From assembly GCF_027622875.1 (NCBI RefSeq), contig NZ_JAPZVP010000012.1, positions 62,001 to 126,000 of the forward strand: a DNA stretch of 64,000 nt. The letters are read 5' to 3'. The notes beneath the pieces are model-generated. The model was given only the letters and a program-made list of their open reading frames with translations, was not told the origin of the DNA and did no database searches. This DNA comes from Glycomyces luteolus. Lineage in GTDB: Bacteria > Actinomycetota > Actinomycetes > Mycobacteriales > Micromonosporaceae. Position numbers and translations under genes: made by a program. Below are positions 26,282 to 34,565 of the stretch, one piece after another (positions within the stretch are counted from its first letter, which is position 1; the number at the start of each line of letters is the position of its first letter).

Positions 26282-26339
26282 CACGGCGCCGGCCTCGGCA
26301 GGGCTTGGCAGACACGCGAAGGTCCGTCACGATAGGCCG

Positions 26340-27170
26340 ATGTCGTTCTTGTGGAAGATGCGGCCGGGCCGCGAGCGGACCCCGTTCACCTTGGGCCGCT
26401 TGGCAGGGCAATTGTGGCGATTCGGGCTGCTGGAGGCGCGCGCCTGCGTCTTCGCGGTGGCGATCTTCCTCGGCTTGGCGGCCTCGGCGGTCGTGCCGCT
26501 GCCCATGGAACGCGGTGACGCGCTGTTCATCTACGGGATGGGCATGACCTTGTTCTTCCTGCTGTTCAGTTCCGACACGTGGAAGGAGCTGCTGCTCGTC
26601 ACGGGCTTCCACGCGCTCGGCCTCGGGTTCGAGCTGGTGAAGGTGGCGATCGGTTCGTGGACGTACCCGGACCTCGGGGTGCTCGCCGTCGGCGGCGTGC
26701 CGCTGTACAGCGGGTTCATGTACGCGGCCGTGGGCAGTTTCGTGTGCCGGTCCTGGCGGCTGCTGCGGCTGCGGATCGAGGGGTACCGGCTGTGGGCGAC
26801 CACCGCCGTGAGCCTGCTGATCTACCTGAACTTCCTGTCCAGCGGCTGGCTGTTCGACGTCCGGCTGGCGCTCACGGTGCTGCTGGTGTTCATCACGCTG
26901 GGCACGTGGGTGCATTTCACCGTGGGCGACGCGGAGTACCGGATGCCGCTGGCGCTGTCGTTCACGCTCATCGCCGTGTTCCTGTGGATCGCGGAGAACA
27001 TCGGGACCTACTTCGGCGCGTGGGTGTATCCGCACCAGGCCGACGGCTGGGAGCCGGTTCACCTCTCGAAGCTCTGGGCCTGGGCGCTGCTGGTCACCGT
27101 CTGCTTCACGCCGGTGGCGGCGTGGAAGGTCCGTTCGAGCGCCGGGCCGCTGCCGAGCACGGCGGATTGA
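26340..27170 (+). CDS. DUF817 integral membrane protein
   Basis: A 276-residue polytopic membrane protein with about seven or eight helices. LLEARACVFAVAIFLGLAAS, FLLFSSDTWKELLLVTGFH, the SWTYPDLG loop and VPLYSGFMYAAVGSFVCRSWRL are characteristic of DUF817 (YoaT-like) proteins. A second copy-like segment, GTYFGAWVYPHQADGWEPVHLSKLWAW, near the end has the same W-x-YP pattern. Function is not established for the family. It stands alone between the methyltransferase and a terminator. Confidence 0.82.
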   Translation: MSFLWKMRPGRERTPFTLGRLAGQLWRFGLLEARACVFAVAIFLGLAASAVVPLPMERGDALFIYGMGMTLFFLLFSSDTWKELLLVTGFHALGLGFELVKVAIGSWTYPDLGVLAVGGVPLYSGFMYAAVGSFVCRSWRLLRLRIEGYRLWATTAVSLLIYLNFLSSGWLFDVRLALTVLLVFITLGTWVHFTVGDAEYRMPLALSFTLIAVFLWIAENIGTYFGAWVYPHQADGWEPVHLSKLWAWALLVTVCFTPVAAWKVRSSAGPLPSTAD

Positions 27171-27180
27171 CGGAACGGAG

Positions 27181-27212
27181 GCGCCGCCGGGTCCTGGGGG
27201 CCCCGGCGGCGC
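27181..27212. terminator. Terminator between convergent genes
   Basis: GCGCCGCCGGG and CCCGGCGGCGC form a perfect 11-bp stem with a 10-base loop, 10 bases after the DUF817 stop. It may also serve the gene arriving on the opposite strand from 27303. Confidence 0.65.
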
Positions 27213-27302
27213 GAGCGCGTTCGCCTAGATGATTGATCGAACCCGGCCGGAGGCCGCGGTCGTCAAGGGCGCCTGCCTGAGCGACCTCCTGGAATCAATC
27301 CT

Positions 27303-27716
27303 CTAGACCGTGGTGGTCTGGTTCGAGCCCGACCACCACTGGCCGTTGGCGTGGTACACGACGTACCAGGCGATCCGGTGGCCCTCGGGGAAGTCCTTGT
27401 TGCACACCGTCCAGCCCGCCGAAGGGGCGAAGTTGTTGGTGCAGTAGCCTTCGCGGTCGCCGTCGAGGTCCCACCATGTGATCTTGACGACGTAGTCGGC
27501 CGATCCGTTGTTCTTGAGCCAGATGTAGTCGCCGTAAGGCTGGACGCAGCCGGACACGTAGCGGTTCTCGACGCACTCCCTGGAGCTGTCCTCGTACCAG
27601 GTGACGTTGGTCGTCCAGTCTTGCTCGTACGCGGCGAACGCCGGGGTGGCGAGGCCGAGAACGGCGAACAGGGGGACGGCGAGCGCGGCGAGGAGCGCCG
27701 CGAAGCGGTTGCGCAT
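27303..27716 (-). CDS. Small secreted Trp- and Cys-rich protein, unknown function
   Basis: A 137-residue secreted protein. The signal peptide runs from MRNRFAALLAAL to about ATPAFAA, and AGAGAGG lies upstream of the ATG. The mature part of about 108 residues has four cysteines (in SREC, SGCV, GYC, TVC), suggesting two disulfides, and many Trp/Tyr/Asp residues (VTWYEDS, ITWWDLDGDREG, GQWWSGSN). This pattern suits a compact beta domain of an extracellular binding protein or inhibitor, but I do not recognise the family. It has no operon partner. Confidence 0.7.
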   Translation of the reverse strand: MRNRFAALLAALAVPLFAVLGLATPAFAAYEQDWTTNVTWYEDSSRECVENRYVSGCVQPYGDYIWLKNNGSADYVVKITWWDLDGDREGYCTNNFAPSAGWTVCNKDFPEGHRIAWYVVYHANGQWWSGSNQTTTV

Positions 27717-28097
27717 GGGGATGCCTCTCTGATGGTCGTGACCGCGCTCCGAGGCGGGGCGCAGGCGGGGGAATGCGTTCGGTGCCAATGGATTTGGTCC
27801 GAGTGCTGACCAAAGTACGCAGTGGCCCCGACCCAGAGTTGCGTACAGCGCACGATTTTTCTCGGAGCGGTCGTGTCGGCACCCGAGGCCAGGATCGGGC
27901 GATGTGCGGCCTCGGGATGAAACCTGTTGCAGTACAGTCGATTCACCCGGAATCGGTACAGTTCTCAAACGGTCTGGCCCGCCTCATGCAACGCATCCTC
28001 GCCCCTGACCGCTGCAGCCTGGTACAACGACCAACTCGGCGAGCCGGTCCTACGATCGCTGACCGCTTGCGACCGCCGACCCCTCGGAGTCATTCAT
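27717..28097. other. Intergenic region without a recognised gene
   Basis: About 380 bases between two minus-strand secreted-protein genes. Possible frames on either strand lack ribosome sites and typical third-position bias. No clear hairpin or operator was found. It should contain the promoter of the small secreted protein at its left end. Confidence 0.5.
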
Positions 28098-29366
28098 CTA
28101 GCGGCGTCCGCGGGCCTGGGCGAGGCCGAGGCCGCTGTCCTCGGCCACGTCCTCCCATTCGAGGAACTTGAAGTTGGTGCTGGACTCGTCGCTGCCTTCG
28201 GGCGTGTTGTCGCCGTCCTGGACTACGAGGAGCCCGCCGTCGAAGCCGGGGAGGCTGACGTTGACGACGTCGGCGCCGTCGCTGTGCTGGGTCGAGTCGA
28301 CGTCGCCCGCGGCGATGGCGAAGGAGCCGAGGTAGTCGTTGCCGCCCGAAAGGGCGTAGACGGCGAAGGTGTCGTCGCCCTGGCTGGAGGCGAGGAGGTA
28401 GCCGGTGCCGCGGCCGGTCGAGTAGATGGTGAGGCCTTCGATGTCGGTGCGGAGGACGTCGCCGCCGAAGCCGGGGTTCTGGCCGTACTCGCATTCGTCG
28501 GTCTCGGCGTTGTAGGCGCCGGGGAGGCCGAATTCGACTGCGGTGTCGACGAGTTCGGGTGCGCCGGTGAGGTCGGCGCTGACCTTCCAGATGCCGACGA
28601 GCTCCTGGCCGAGGTAGGCGGTGCCGGTGGACTCGTCGACGACCATGCCTTCGACCTGCGCGTACTGGCCGGGGTCGTCGCAGGTGGTCCAGGTGGAGCC
28701 GTCGGGCATGGTGAACTCGGCGGGGAGGGCGAGGGTGCGGATCTTCTCCCAGCCGACGGAGTCGCCGTTCGCGACGAGTTTCAGGAGGGCCACTTCGGTC
28801 TCGGAGTTGCGGCTGACGAGCGCGTACGCGCCGGTCGCGTCCTGCCAGGTGGTGAGGCCGTACGCGGTGTGCTCGTCGTTGATCTCGGCCTGCGATTCGC
28901 TGAAGATCCAGCCCGCGCCGGGGTCGGTGACCTCGCGGAGTTCGCCGTCTTCGATGGCGAAGACGCCGAGGTCGTCCATGCCGCGGTCGGAGGCGACGGC
29001 GAGGTCGACCTTGTCGCCGTCGAGCGCGAATCCGCGCACGAGGTCGACGTTGTTGTAGCGGCCGGGCGCGTCGTCCTCGCCGGGGGCGGGATCGGGCGCG
29101 ATGTGCTGGACCTCTTCGCCTTCGAGGTCGTGGACATAGAGCCCGGCCTCTTTCGCGGTGGTGATGACGAGGCTGTCCTCGGGGTCGTCCTGGTCGACCC
29201 AGATCGCGGGGTCGTCGGCGTCGGCGCCATCGTCGGTCCAGAGTGCGGGGGTCTCGAGCTCGGCCGTCAGTTCGTCGTCGGACCGGTAGTCGGCCTGGGC
29301 GGACGCGGCGCACGCGAGCACGGCGGCCGTGCCGAAGGCGGTGAGGGTGATGAGTCGGGAAAGCAA
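28098..29366 (-). CDS. Secreted beta-propeller phytase (3-phytase)
   Basis: A 422-residue exported enzyme that hydrolyses phytate (inositol hexakisphosphate) to lower inositol phosphates and phosphate. It starts at TTG 29366, with GAGGAG five bases upstream, and has a signal peptide ending near ASAQADY. Beta-propeller phytase hallmarks are clear: DADDPAIWVDQDDPEDS (about residues 49-65), the calcium/phosphate-site consensus of the family, and GRYNNVDLVRGFALDG (about 102-117). Later strands carry YAQVEGMVVDESTGTAYLGQE and DIEGLTIYSTG. A predicted PHO box lies about 48 bases upstream. It is about 3 kb downstream of the inositol operon. Confidence 0.9.
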   Translation of the reverse strand: MLSRLITLTAFGTAAVLACAASAQADYRSDDELTAELETPALWTDDGADADDPAIWVDQDDPEDSLVITTAKEAGLYVHDLEGEEVQHIAPDPAPGEDDAPGRYNNVDLVRGFALDGDKVDLAVASDRGMDDLGVFAIEDGELREVTDPGAGWIFSESQAEINDEHTAYGLTTWQDATGAYALVSRNSETEVALLKLVANGDSVGWEKIRTLALPAEFTMPDGSTWTTCDDPGQYAQVEGMVVDESTGTAYLGQELVGIWKVSADLTGAPELVDTAVEFGLPGAYNAETDECEYGQNPGFGGDVLRTDIEGLTIYSTGRGTGYLLASSQGDDTFAVYALSGGNDYLGSFAIAAGDVDSTQHSDGADVVNVSLPGFDGGLLVVQDGDNTPEGSDESSTNFKFLEWEDVAEDSGLGLAQARGRR

Positions 29367-29413
29367 GGAGTCTCCTCGAATCGGGGTTGAGTTGTCGATT
29401 CGATGGTCGGGCC

Positions 29414-29435
29414 CGCCCGTGAATCCCGGGTGAAC
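29414..29435 (-). promoter_or_regulatory. Predicted PHO box (PhoP operator) upstream of the phytase gene
   Basis: Read on the minus strand, GTTCACCCGGG is followed immediately by ATTCACGGGCG: two adjacent 11-base direct-repeat units. The first matches the Streptomyces PhoP repeat consensus at every position; the second keeps TTCAC and the last three positions. The site points toward the phytase gene and lies about 48 bases before its TTG start, the expected place for phosphate-starvation activation. Confidence 0.6.
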
Positions 29436-29490
29436 GCCGCTCGACCCGGAGAACGAATTCCCCGCCGGGACGACCGGTTACCTTTGCACC

Positions 29491-29982
29491 ATGGAGACCT
29501 CGCACGAGCCGCCCGGATATCACTGCCCGTTCTGCAATCTCCTTGCGGGGCACAGCGACGGGGTCGCCAATGTGGAGGACATCGTGCACCGCGACGGGCA
29601 TGCGGCGGCCTTCGTCTCGCCGCGCTGGTGGCCGAACAACCGCGGGCACGTGCTCGTGGTGCCGACCGGGCACCACGAGAACCTGTACTCGATCCCGGCC
29701 GACGCCTATGCGGCCGTAGGCGATCTGGTGCGGGAGGTCGCCGTCGCGATCCGCGCCACCTATGGCTGCGACGGCGTCTCCACGCGCCAGCACAACGAGC
29801 CCTCCGGGAACCAGGACGTCTGGCACCTGCACGTCCACGTCTTCCCGCGCTACGAAGGCGACCGGCTCTACTCCTCGAATCCGCTGCCCGGCTGGGCCGA
29901 TGCTGCGGAGCGGCAGGTCTTCGCAGAGCGGCTGCGCTCCTACTTCACGTCCTCGTCCGGGTTCTCCATAGGAGCCAGATGA
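29491..29982 (+). CDS. HIT family nucleotide-binding hydrolase
   Basis: A 163-residue histidine-triad protein. CPFCNLLAG near residue 12 is the metal-binding CxxC often seen at HIT N-termini, and the catalytic triad motif WHLHVHVFPRY (about 110-120) is intact (His-x-His-x-His). RGHVLVVPTGHHENLYSI precedes it, as in HIT hydrolases acting on nucleoside phosphoramidates or dinucleoside polyphosphates. There is no ribosome site, but TACCTT at 29479-29484 lies six bases before the ATG, suggesting a leaderless transcript. Its 3' end overlaps the convergent permease gene by 38 bases. Confidence 0.88.
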   Translation: METSHEPPGYHCPFCNLLAGHSDGVANVEDIVHRDGHAAAFVSPRWWPNNRGHVLVVPTGHHENLYSIPADAYAAVGDLVREVAVAIRATYGCDGVSTRQHNEPSGNQDVWHLHVHVFPRYEGDRLYSSNPLPGWADAAERQVFAERLRSYFTSSSGFSIGAR

Positions 29983-32038
29983 AGTAGGGCGTGCCGATGA
30001 GGGCGCATACCAGGCCCGCCGGGATTTGGGCTGGTGCGATCACGGTGCGGCCCAAGGTGTCCGCGATGCTCACCAGCAGTACTCCGATGAGGAGGGACAC
30101 GGGCAGGACGCGGGTGTGCCTGCTGCCCACCAGGGCTCGAGCCAGGTGCGGGGCGACGAGGCCGACGAAGCCGATCACGCCGACCACTGCGACGGCGGCG
30201 GCCGTCAGCACCGCGGCCGCGCCCAGCAGGAGCAGGCGGGTCCGTTCGAGGCGCACGCCGAGGACCCGCGGGGTGTCGTCGTCCAGTGCTAGGAGATCGA
30301 TGTCCTTGCGGTACATGACGACCACCGGGACGACCAGCACGAGTGCCACCGCGAGCGGGATGAGCCGCTCGGCCGTGCGCCCGTAGGTGGAGCCCGAGAG
30401 CCAGGTCATCGCCTTCGGCGTGTCCCAGGGGTCCGAGGCCAGGATGATCAGCGTGATGACGGCCATCCCGAACGACCAGACGCCGATGCCGACGAGCACC
30501 AGCCGCCCGGTGTCGAGCCCGCCGCGCCAGGCGATGGCGTACACGACCGCGAAGGCCGCGAGGCCGCCCGCCGCCGCCACCGCGGTCACTGTCCAAGCCC
30601 CCGCGTTCGGCGCCCAGGTGATGAGGGTGACCGCGCCGATCGCGGCCCCTGCCGTCACACCGAGCAGGCCCGGTTCGGCGAGCGGGTTGCGGGCCACGCC
30701 CTGCGTCACGGTTCCGGCGCACGCGAGGGCGGCCCCGGCGAGGATCGCGGCGAGCACCCGCGGGTAGCGCTGGTCGATGATCCACGTGTACGTGGAACCG
30801 GTCTTCCCGGCGAGCCAGTTGACCAGGTCGCCGCCGAGGAGCATCGTGTCCCCGGCCATCATGCCGACGACCAGGGCCGCGACCGAAGCCACCGCGAGTC
30901 CGATCACGATGAGCGCGAAGCCGATCCGGCCGCGGTTGGCGGCGCCGTGGAGGATCGCGGGCTTGTCCTGCGATCCGGCGCTGCGGACCGAGCGCGCGAG
31001 CCACACCATGACGGCCGCGCCGAGCAGGGTCGTGGTGACGCCCACGGGGATGTAGATGCTCGTCTCCGGGTCCACGAACGCCCGCAGGGCGAGGTCGGCG
31101 CCGATGATGATGATCGCGCCGCACAGGGCGCTGAACGGGATGAGCGTGCGATGGGTCAGGAGCCCGGGGAGCCGACGGGCGATCTGGCGGGCCGCGACCG
31201 GCGCGGCCAGGCCGACGAATCCGATCGGCCCCGCCACCGCTACCGCGCAAGCGGCCAGCAGGAGCGAGCAGACGACTGCCAGGGTGCGGGTGCGCCGCAC
31301 GTGGACGCCGAGGCTCGCCGCGGTGTCGTCGCCGAGCCGCAGCAGATCCAGACGCGGCCCGAGCGCCAAGGCCCCGATGACGGCGAGGAGCACGATCGGC
31401 GCGGACTGCGCGACCGGCGCGAACCCGGCCAGACTGAGACTGCCTGAACCCCAGGCGAACAGGCCGGTCGTTGATTCTTCGAAGAGGAGCAGCAGGACCG
31501 AGACGAGGGAGTTCGCGGCCATCGCCGTCGCCGATCCGGCGAGGATGAGCCGGGTGGTGGCCGTCGCGCCGCCGCCCGCGGCGAGCGCGAGCACCAGGCC
31601 TGCCGTCGCCACGGCCCCGACGAACGCCACGCCGATGCCCGAGAGCAGCGGCAGGCTGAGCCCGAACGCGGCGACCGCGGTCACCGCCAGGTAGGCCCCG
31701 GCGTTGACCGCGAGCGTGTCCGGGCTCGCGAGCGGGTTGCGTGCCACCGACTGCAGCAGCACGCCGGAGGCGCCGAGCGCGACGCCGACGAGGACCGCCG
31801 CCGCCAGCCGCGGCAGCCGCGCGCCTTCGAGGACGTTCCAGACTCCCGGGTCGGCGGTCCCGGTGACCAGTCTCAGCACGTCCATCGTGTCCACTTCGGA
31901 CGTGCCTTGGGTCAGGTGGAGCGCCGCCAGCACGGCCAGGGTCCCCAGAGTGATGGCGAAGACCGCCGCGGTGGGAAGGAGTTTCGGCGGCGCCTGGGCC
32001 GGGGCCCCCGGCCGCGCTGGCGGGCTCATCGTGCTCAA
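29945..32038 (-). CDS. Fused FecCD-type iron-siderophore ABC permease (FhuB-like)
   Basis: A 697-residue protein formed by two fused FecCD permease halves (about 20-345 and 350-697), as in FhuB, so one polypeptide makes the whole membrane channel. Each half carries family motifs: QSVARNPLASPDTLAV near 110 and QGVARNPLAEPGLLGV near 450; LRLGDDTAASLGVHVRR near 235 and LALDDDTPRVLGVRLER near 575; and GPIGFVGLAAPVAARQI and GVIGFVGLVAPHLARAL, the helices that contact the ATPase. It overlaps the binding-protein gene by four bases and completes an iron importer operon. Confidence 0.93.
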   Translation of the reverse strand: MSTMSPPARPGAPAQAPPKLLPTAAVFAITLGTLAVLAALHLTQGTSEVDTMDVLRLVTGTADPGVWNVLEGARLPRLAAAVLVGVALGASGVLLQSVARNPLASPDTLAVNAGAYLAVTAVAAFGLSLPLLSGIGVAFVGAVATAGLVLALAAGGGATATTRLILAGSATAMAANSLVSVLLLLFEESTTGLFAWGSGSLSLAGFAPVAQSAPIVLLAVIGALALGPRLDLLRLGDDTAASLGVHVRRTRTLAVVCSLLLAACAVAVAGPIGFVGLAAPVAARQIARRLPGLLTHRTLIPFSALCGAIIIIGADLALRAFVDPETSIYIPVGVTTTLLGAAVMVWLARSVRSAGSQDKPAILHGAANRGRIGFALIVIGLAVASVAALVVGMMAGDTMLLGGDLVNWLAGKTGSTYTWIIDQRYPRVLAAILAGAALACAGTVTQGVARNPLAEPGLLGVTAGAAIGAVTLITWAPNAGAWTVTAVAAAGGLAAFAVVYAIAWRGGLDTGRLVLVGIGVWSFGMAVITLIILASDPWDTPKAMTWLSGSTYGRTAERLIPLAVALVLVVPVVVMYRKDIDLLALDDDTPRVLGVRLERTRLLLLGAAAVLTAAAVAVVGVIGFVGLVAPHLARALVGSRHTRVLPVSLLIGVLLVSIADTLGRTVIAPAQIPAGLVCALIGTPYFIWLLWRTRTRT

Positions 32039-33036
32039 CTGCCGTAGACCTCGGCGAGGAAGTCCAGCAGCAGCTCGGAGGAGCGGGGGCCGCCGAAGGT
32101 CCAGGCGCCCTTGGGGAGCTCGTACAGCGTGCCGTCCTTGACGAACCGGAGGTTGTCGTAGATCGGGTTGCCGACCAGCTCCTCATTGAAGATGTTGTCG
32201 TTGAAGGAGTTGTTGTACACCAGGTTCAGCTCGGTGTCGGTGTACGCGGCCAGGCCTTCCACATCGGTGGCGCCGAGACCCCAGACGCCGTCGGTGGCGC
32301 CGGTCCAGGCGTTGGCGAGGCCCACTTCCTTGGCGAGCGCGCCGAACAGGGAGCCTTCGCCGAAGGGCCGCACGGAGATCGAGGAGCCGTCGATCCAGCC
32401 GTCGACGATGAAGACGGGCACGTCGGCCTTGCCGCCGGCCTCGATCGCGGCGGCGGTCTCGGCGATCTTCGCCTCGAAGCCGGCCCACAGGGTCTCGGCT
32501 TCGGCGTTCTTGCCGGTGAGGTCGGCGATCATGTCGACGTCGCGCTTCATGCGCGCGAGGTTGTCCTCTTCGTTGGAGCCCTCGGTGACCAGGACCGGGA
32601 CGAACTCCTCGAGCGGCTCGATGATGGCCTCGTTGTCGTTCTCGAGGATCACCAGGTCGGGGTCGAGCCCGGCGATGGCGTCGATCGAGGCCTCGGCGCG
32701 CATGCCCACGTCGGTGACGGTGTCGTCGAGCGGTTCGGCGGCACCGGCCCAGACGTTGTAGCCCTCGATGTCGGCGACGCCGACTGGCATCACACCCAGG
32801 CTGATGCTGATCTCGACCTCGGACCATTCGAGGATGACCACGCGCTCGGCGGGCGCGTCGAGTTCGACGGTGCGGCCCAGGAAGTCGACGGTGGAGACGG
32901 GGCCGGACTCGGCGGCCGTCGCCTCGTCACCGCCCGCGCCCTCTTCGGTGGTGCCGCAAGCGGAAACGGCGAATAGAGCGGCTGCGGCCAGTGCCGCGGG
33001 CACGGCGGAGCGCTTGAGGTGGGGGGAAGAGAGCAT
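32035..33036 (-). CDS. Iron-siderophore ABC transporter substrate-binding lipoprotein
   Basis: A 333-residue class III solute-binding protein (FhuD/FecB-like) tethered outside the membrane. The lipobox is VSAC at about residue 26 (LFAVSACGTTEEG). The mature protein opens with VDFLGRTVELDAPAERVVILEWSEVEI, continues with LDPDLVILENDNEAIIEPLEEF, and has the long connecting helix EEDNLARMKRDVDMIADLTGKNAEAE. It sits between the ATPase and permease genes in an operon headed by an iron box. The particular siderophore cannot be told. Confidence 0.92.
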   Translation of the reverse strand: MLSSPHLKRSAVPAALAAAALFAVSACGTTEEGAGGDEATAAESGPVSTVDFLGRTVELDAPAERVVILEWSEVEISISLGVMPVGVADIEGYNVWAGAAEPLDDTVTDVGMRAEASIDAIAGLDPDLVILENDNEAIIEPLEEFVPVLVTEGSNEEDNLARMKRDVDMIADLTGKNAEAETLWAGFEAKIAETAAAIEAGGKADVPVFIVDGWIDGSSISVRPFGEGSLFGALAKEVGLANAWTGATDGVWGLGATDVEGLAAYTDTELNLVYNNSFNDNIFNEELVGNPIYDNLRFVKDGTLYELPKGAWTFGGPRSSELLLDFLAEVYGS

Positions 33037-33048
33037 CGATTTCCTTAG

Positions 33049-33930
33049 CTATTCGGTGGCGGTGCTTGCGAACCTGCGGCTGTGCCGGCCGATGGGCCGG
33101 GCCGTGAGCAGGCCCGTGACGGGGTCGGCGTCGACGCGGATGTCGATGCCGTAAGCGGTGGTGAGGTTCTCGGCCGTGAGGACCTCCGCGGGCGTGCCGG
33201 CGGCCATGACGCGGCCCTCGTGGAGCAGGACCACGTGGTCGGCGATCGCGGCCGCCTGGTCGAGGTCGTGCAGGACGATGCCGACGGCCGTGCCGTGCTC
33301 GTCGGCGAGGTCGCGCACGAGGTCGAGGATCTCGACCTGGTAGCGCAGGTCGAGGTGGTTGGTGGGCTCGTCGAGGAGGAGCACCGCGGTGTCCTGGGCG
33401 AGGCAGGAGGCGAACCAGACGCGCTGGCGTTCGCCGCCGGAGAGCGCTTCGACGCCCTTCTCGGCCATGTCGGCGACGCCGCAGATCTCCATGGCGCGCT
33501 GGATCTTCGCGGGGCCTTCCGCGTCGCCTTGGCGCCACCGCCCGCGGTGGGGGTGGCGGCCGTAGCCGACGACGTCGACGACGCGGATGCCGCCGGGGAC
33601 GGGGCGGGACTGGGCGAGGAGCGAGACGCGCCGCGCGAAGTCCTTGGGGCTCAAGGCGGTCGCGTCGGTGCCATCGGTGAATTCGACGCTCCCGGCCTCG
33701 GCCTTGTGGAGGCGGGCGAGGGAGCGCAGGAGGGTGGACTTGCCGGATCCGTTGGGGCCCAGGAGGGCCGTGACCTGGCCGCCGCGGAGGGCGATGTCGG
33801 CGTCGTGGACGACCGTGTCGCCGAAGTAGGCGAGCCGGAGCGCGCGGCCGTTCAAGCCGGCGTCGTTCAAAGCGGAGTCGTTCAAGCCGGCGTCGTTCGC
33901 GGGGTCGTTCAGGGTGGGGCCGTCTGGCAT
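33049..33930 (-). CDS. Iron-siderophore ABC transporter ATPase
   Basis: A 293-residue cytoplasmic ATPase of the FecE/FhuC class. Walker A GPNGSGKST lies near residue 54, the ABC signature LSGGERQRV near 148, Walker B TAVLLLDEPTNHLD near 165, and the switch His region VLHDLDQAA near 205. The first 28 residues are an odd Asn/Asp/Leu repeat (NDAGLNDSALNDAGLNG) encoded by near-identical 15-base units. A start further downstream is possible, but the upstream ATG lies directly beside the iron box. First gene of the operon. Confidence 0.9.
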   Translation of the reverse strand: MPDGPTLNDPANDAGLNDSALNDAGLNGRALRLAYFGDTVVHDADIALRGGQVTALLGPNGSGKSTLLRSLARLHKAEAGSVEFTDGTDATALSPKDFARRVSLLAQSRPVPGGIRVVDVVGYGRHPHRGRWRQGDAEGPAKIQRAMEICGVADMAEKGVEALSGGERQRVWFASCLAQDTAVLLLDEPTNHLDLRYQVEILDLVRDLADEHGTAVGIVLHDLDQAAAIADHVVLLHEGRVMAAGTPAEVLTAENLTTAYGIDIRVDADPVTGLLTARPIGRHSRRFASTATE

Positions 33931-33949
33931 GTAGGCAAGGCTAACCTAT
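33931..33949 (-). promoter_or_regulatory. IdeR/DtxR-type iron box
   Basis: GTAGGCAAGGCTAACCTAT matches the 19-bp DtxR/IdeR consensus (TTAGGTTAGGCTAACCTAA) at 15 of 19 positions, including the whole right half AGGCTAACCTA. It abuts the start of the ATPase gene, so iron-replete repressor binding would block the whole importer operon. Confidence 0.75.
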
Positions 33950-34193
33950 CCTGCGCTAGCGCGCATCTTGGCAGGTCAGTCCTGTGGCGCGACGCGACTC
34001 GGCGTGCGAAATGGCCAATGAGTCCCTTTCGCGCCCAAATGATTCTCCTCCAAGTGAGGAATCGGATACCACGCGTAAGAGTGAATTCCGGCGCGGCACT
34101 CTGGACTTGGCGGTGCCGGGTGGGGTCGACTGGTCCTAGGCGTCACCCGGCCGATGCACCCCGTGTCGGCTCGGCGCGCCAGAGAGGACCAAC

Positions 34194-34472
34194 ATGACAC
34201 CGAATGCGAAGGTGGGGCCTTCGAGTGTCGTCATCGACGAGATCTGGACCGTCGAGCGAGTCAAGTCGCTCGGCGTGATGACGAATGTCGAGACGGCCGC
34301 GCAGATCCTCGGGATCGGCAGGACGGTCGCGTACCGGCTGGCGAAGGACGGACAGTTCCCCGTCCAAGTCCTTCGGATCGGCCACAGCTACCGGGTCCCG
34401 GTGCTGCGCCTGCTCGAACTGCTCGGCGCGCCGGATCCCAGGCCTGAACGCGACCGGATGCTGATCGACTAG
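34194..34472 (+). CDS. Excisionase/MerR-like helix-turn-helix protein
   Basis: A 92-residue DNA-binding protein. Residues about 30-75 read MTNVETAAQILGIGRTVAYRLAKDGQFPVQVLRIGHSYRVP, in order a helix-turn-helix followed by the short beta wing of the excisionase (HTH_17) family. GAGAGGACC lies upstream of the ATG. No integrase or recombinase is nearby, so it is probably a stand-alone regulator rather than a functional phage excisionase. Target unknown. Confidence 0.75.
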   Translation: MTPNAKVGPSSVVIDEIWTVERVKSLGVMTNVETAAQILGIGRTVAYRLAKDGQFPVQVLRIGHSYRVPVLRLLELLGAPDPRPERDRMLID

Positions 34473-34565
34473 CGACCGCGAGACGAACGGCGGCGCCGCC
34501 CCAGGGCCTGAGCTCATGCACGACTCGCAAGCTTCGGCGTGTGGAGCAGCGCCGCCTGACGTCTT

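Noticed and set aside
34194-34472. Prophage excisionase or integrative element remnant
   Set aside because: No integrase, recombinase, att-like repeats or tRNA near it; the HTH_17 fold is common in chromosomal regulators.
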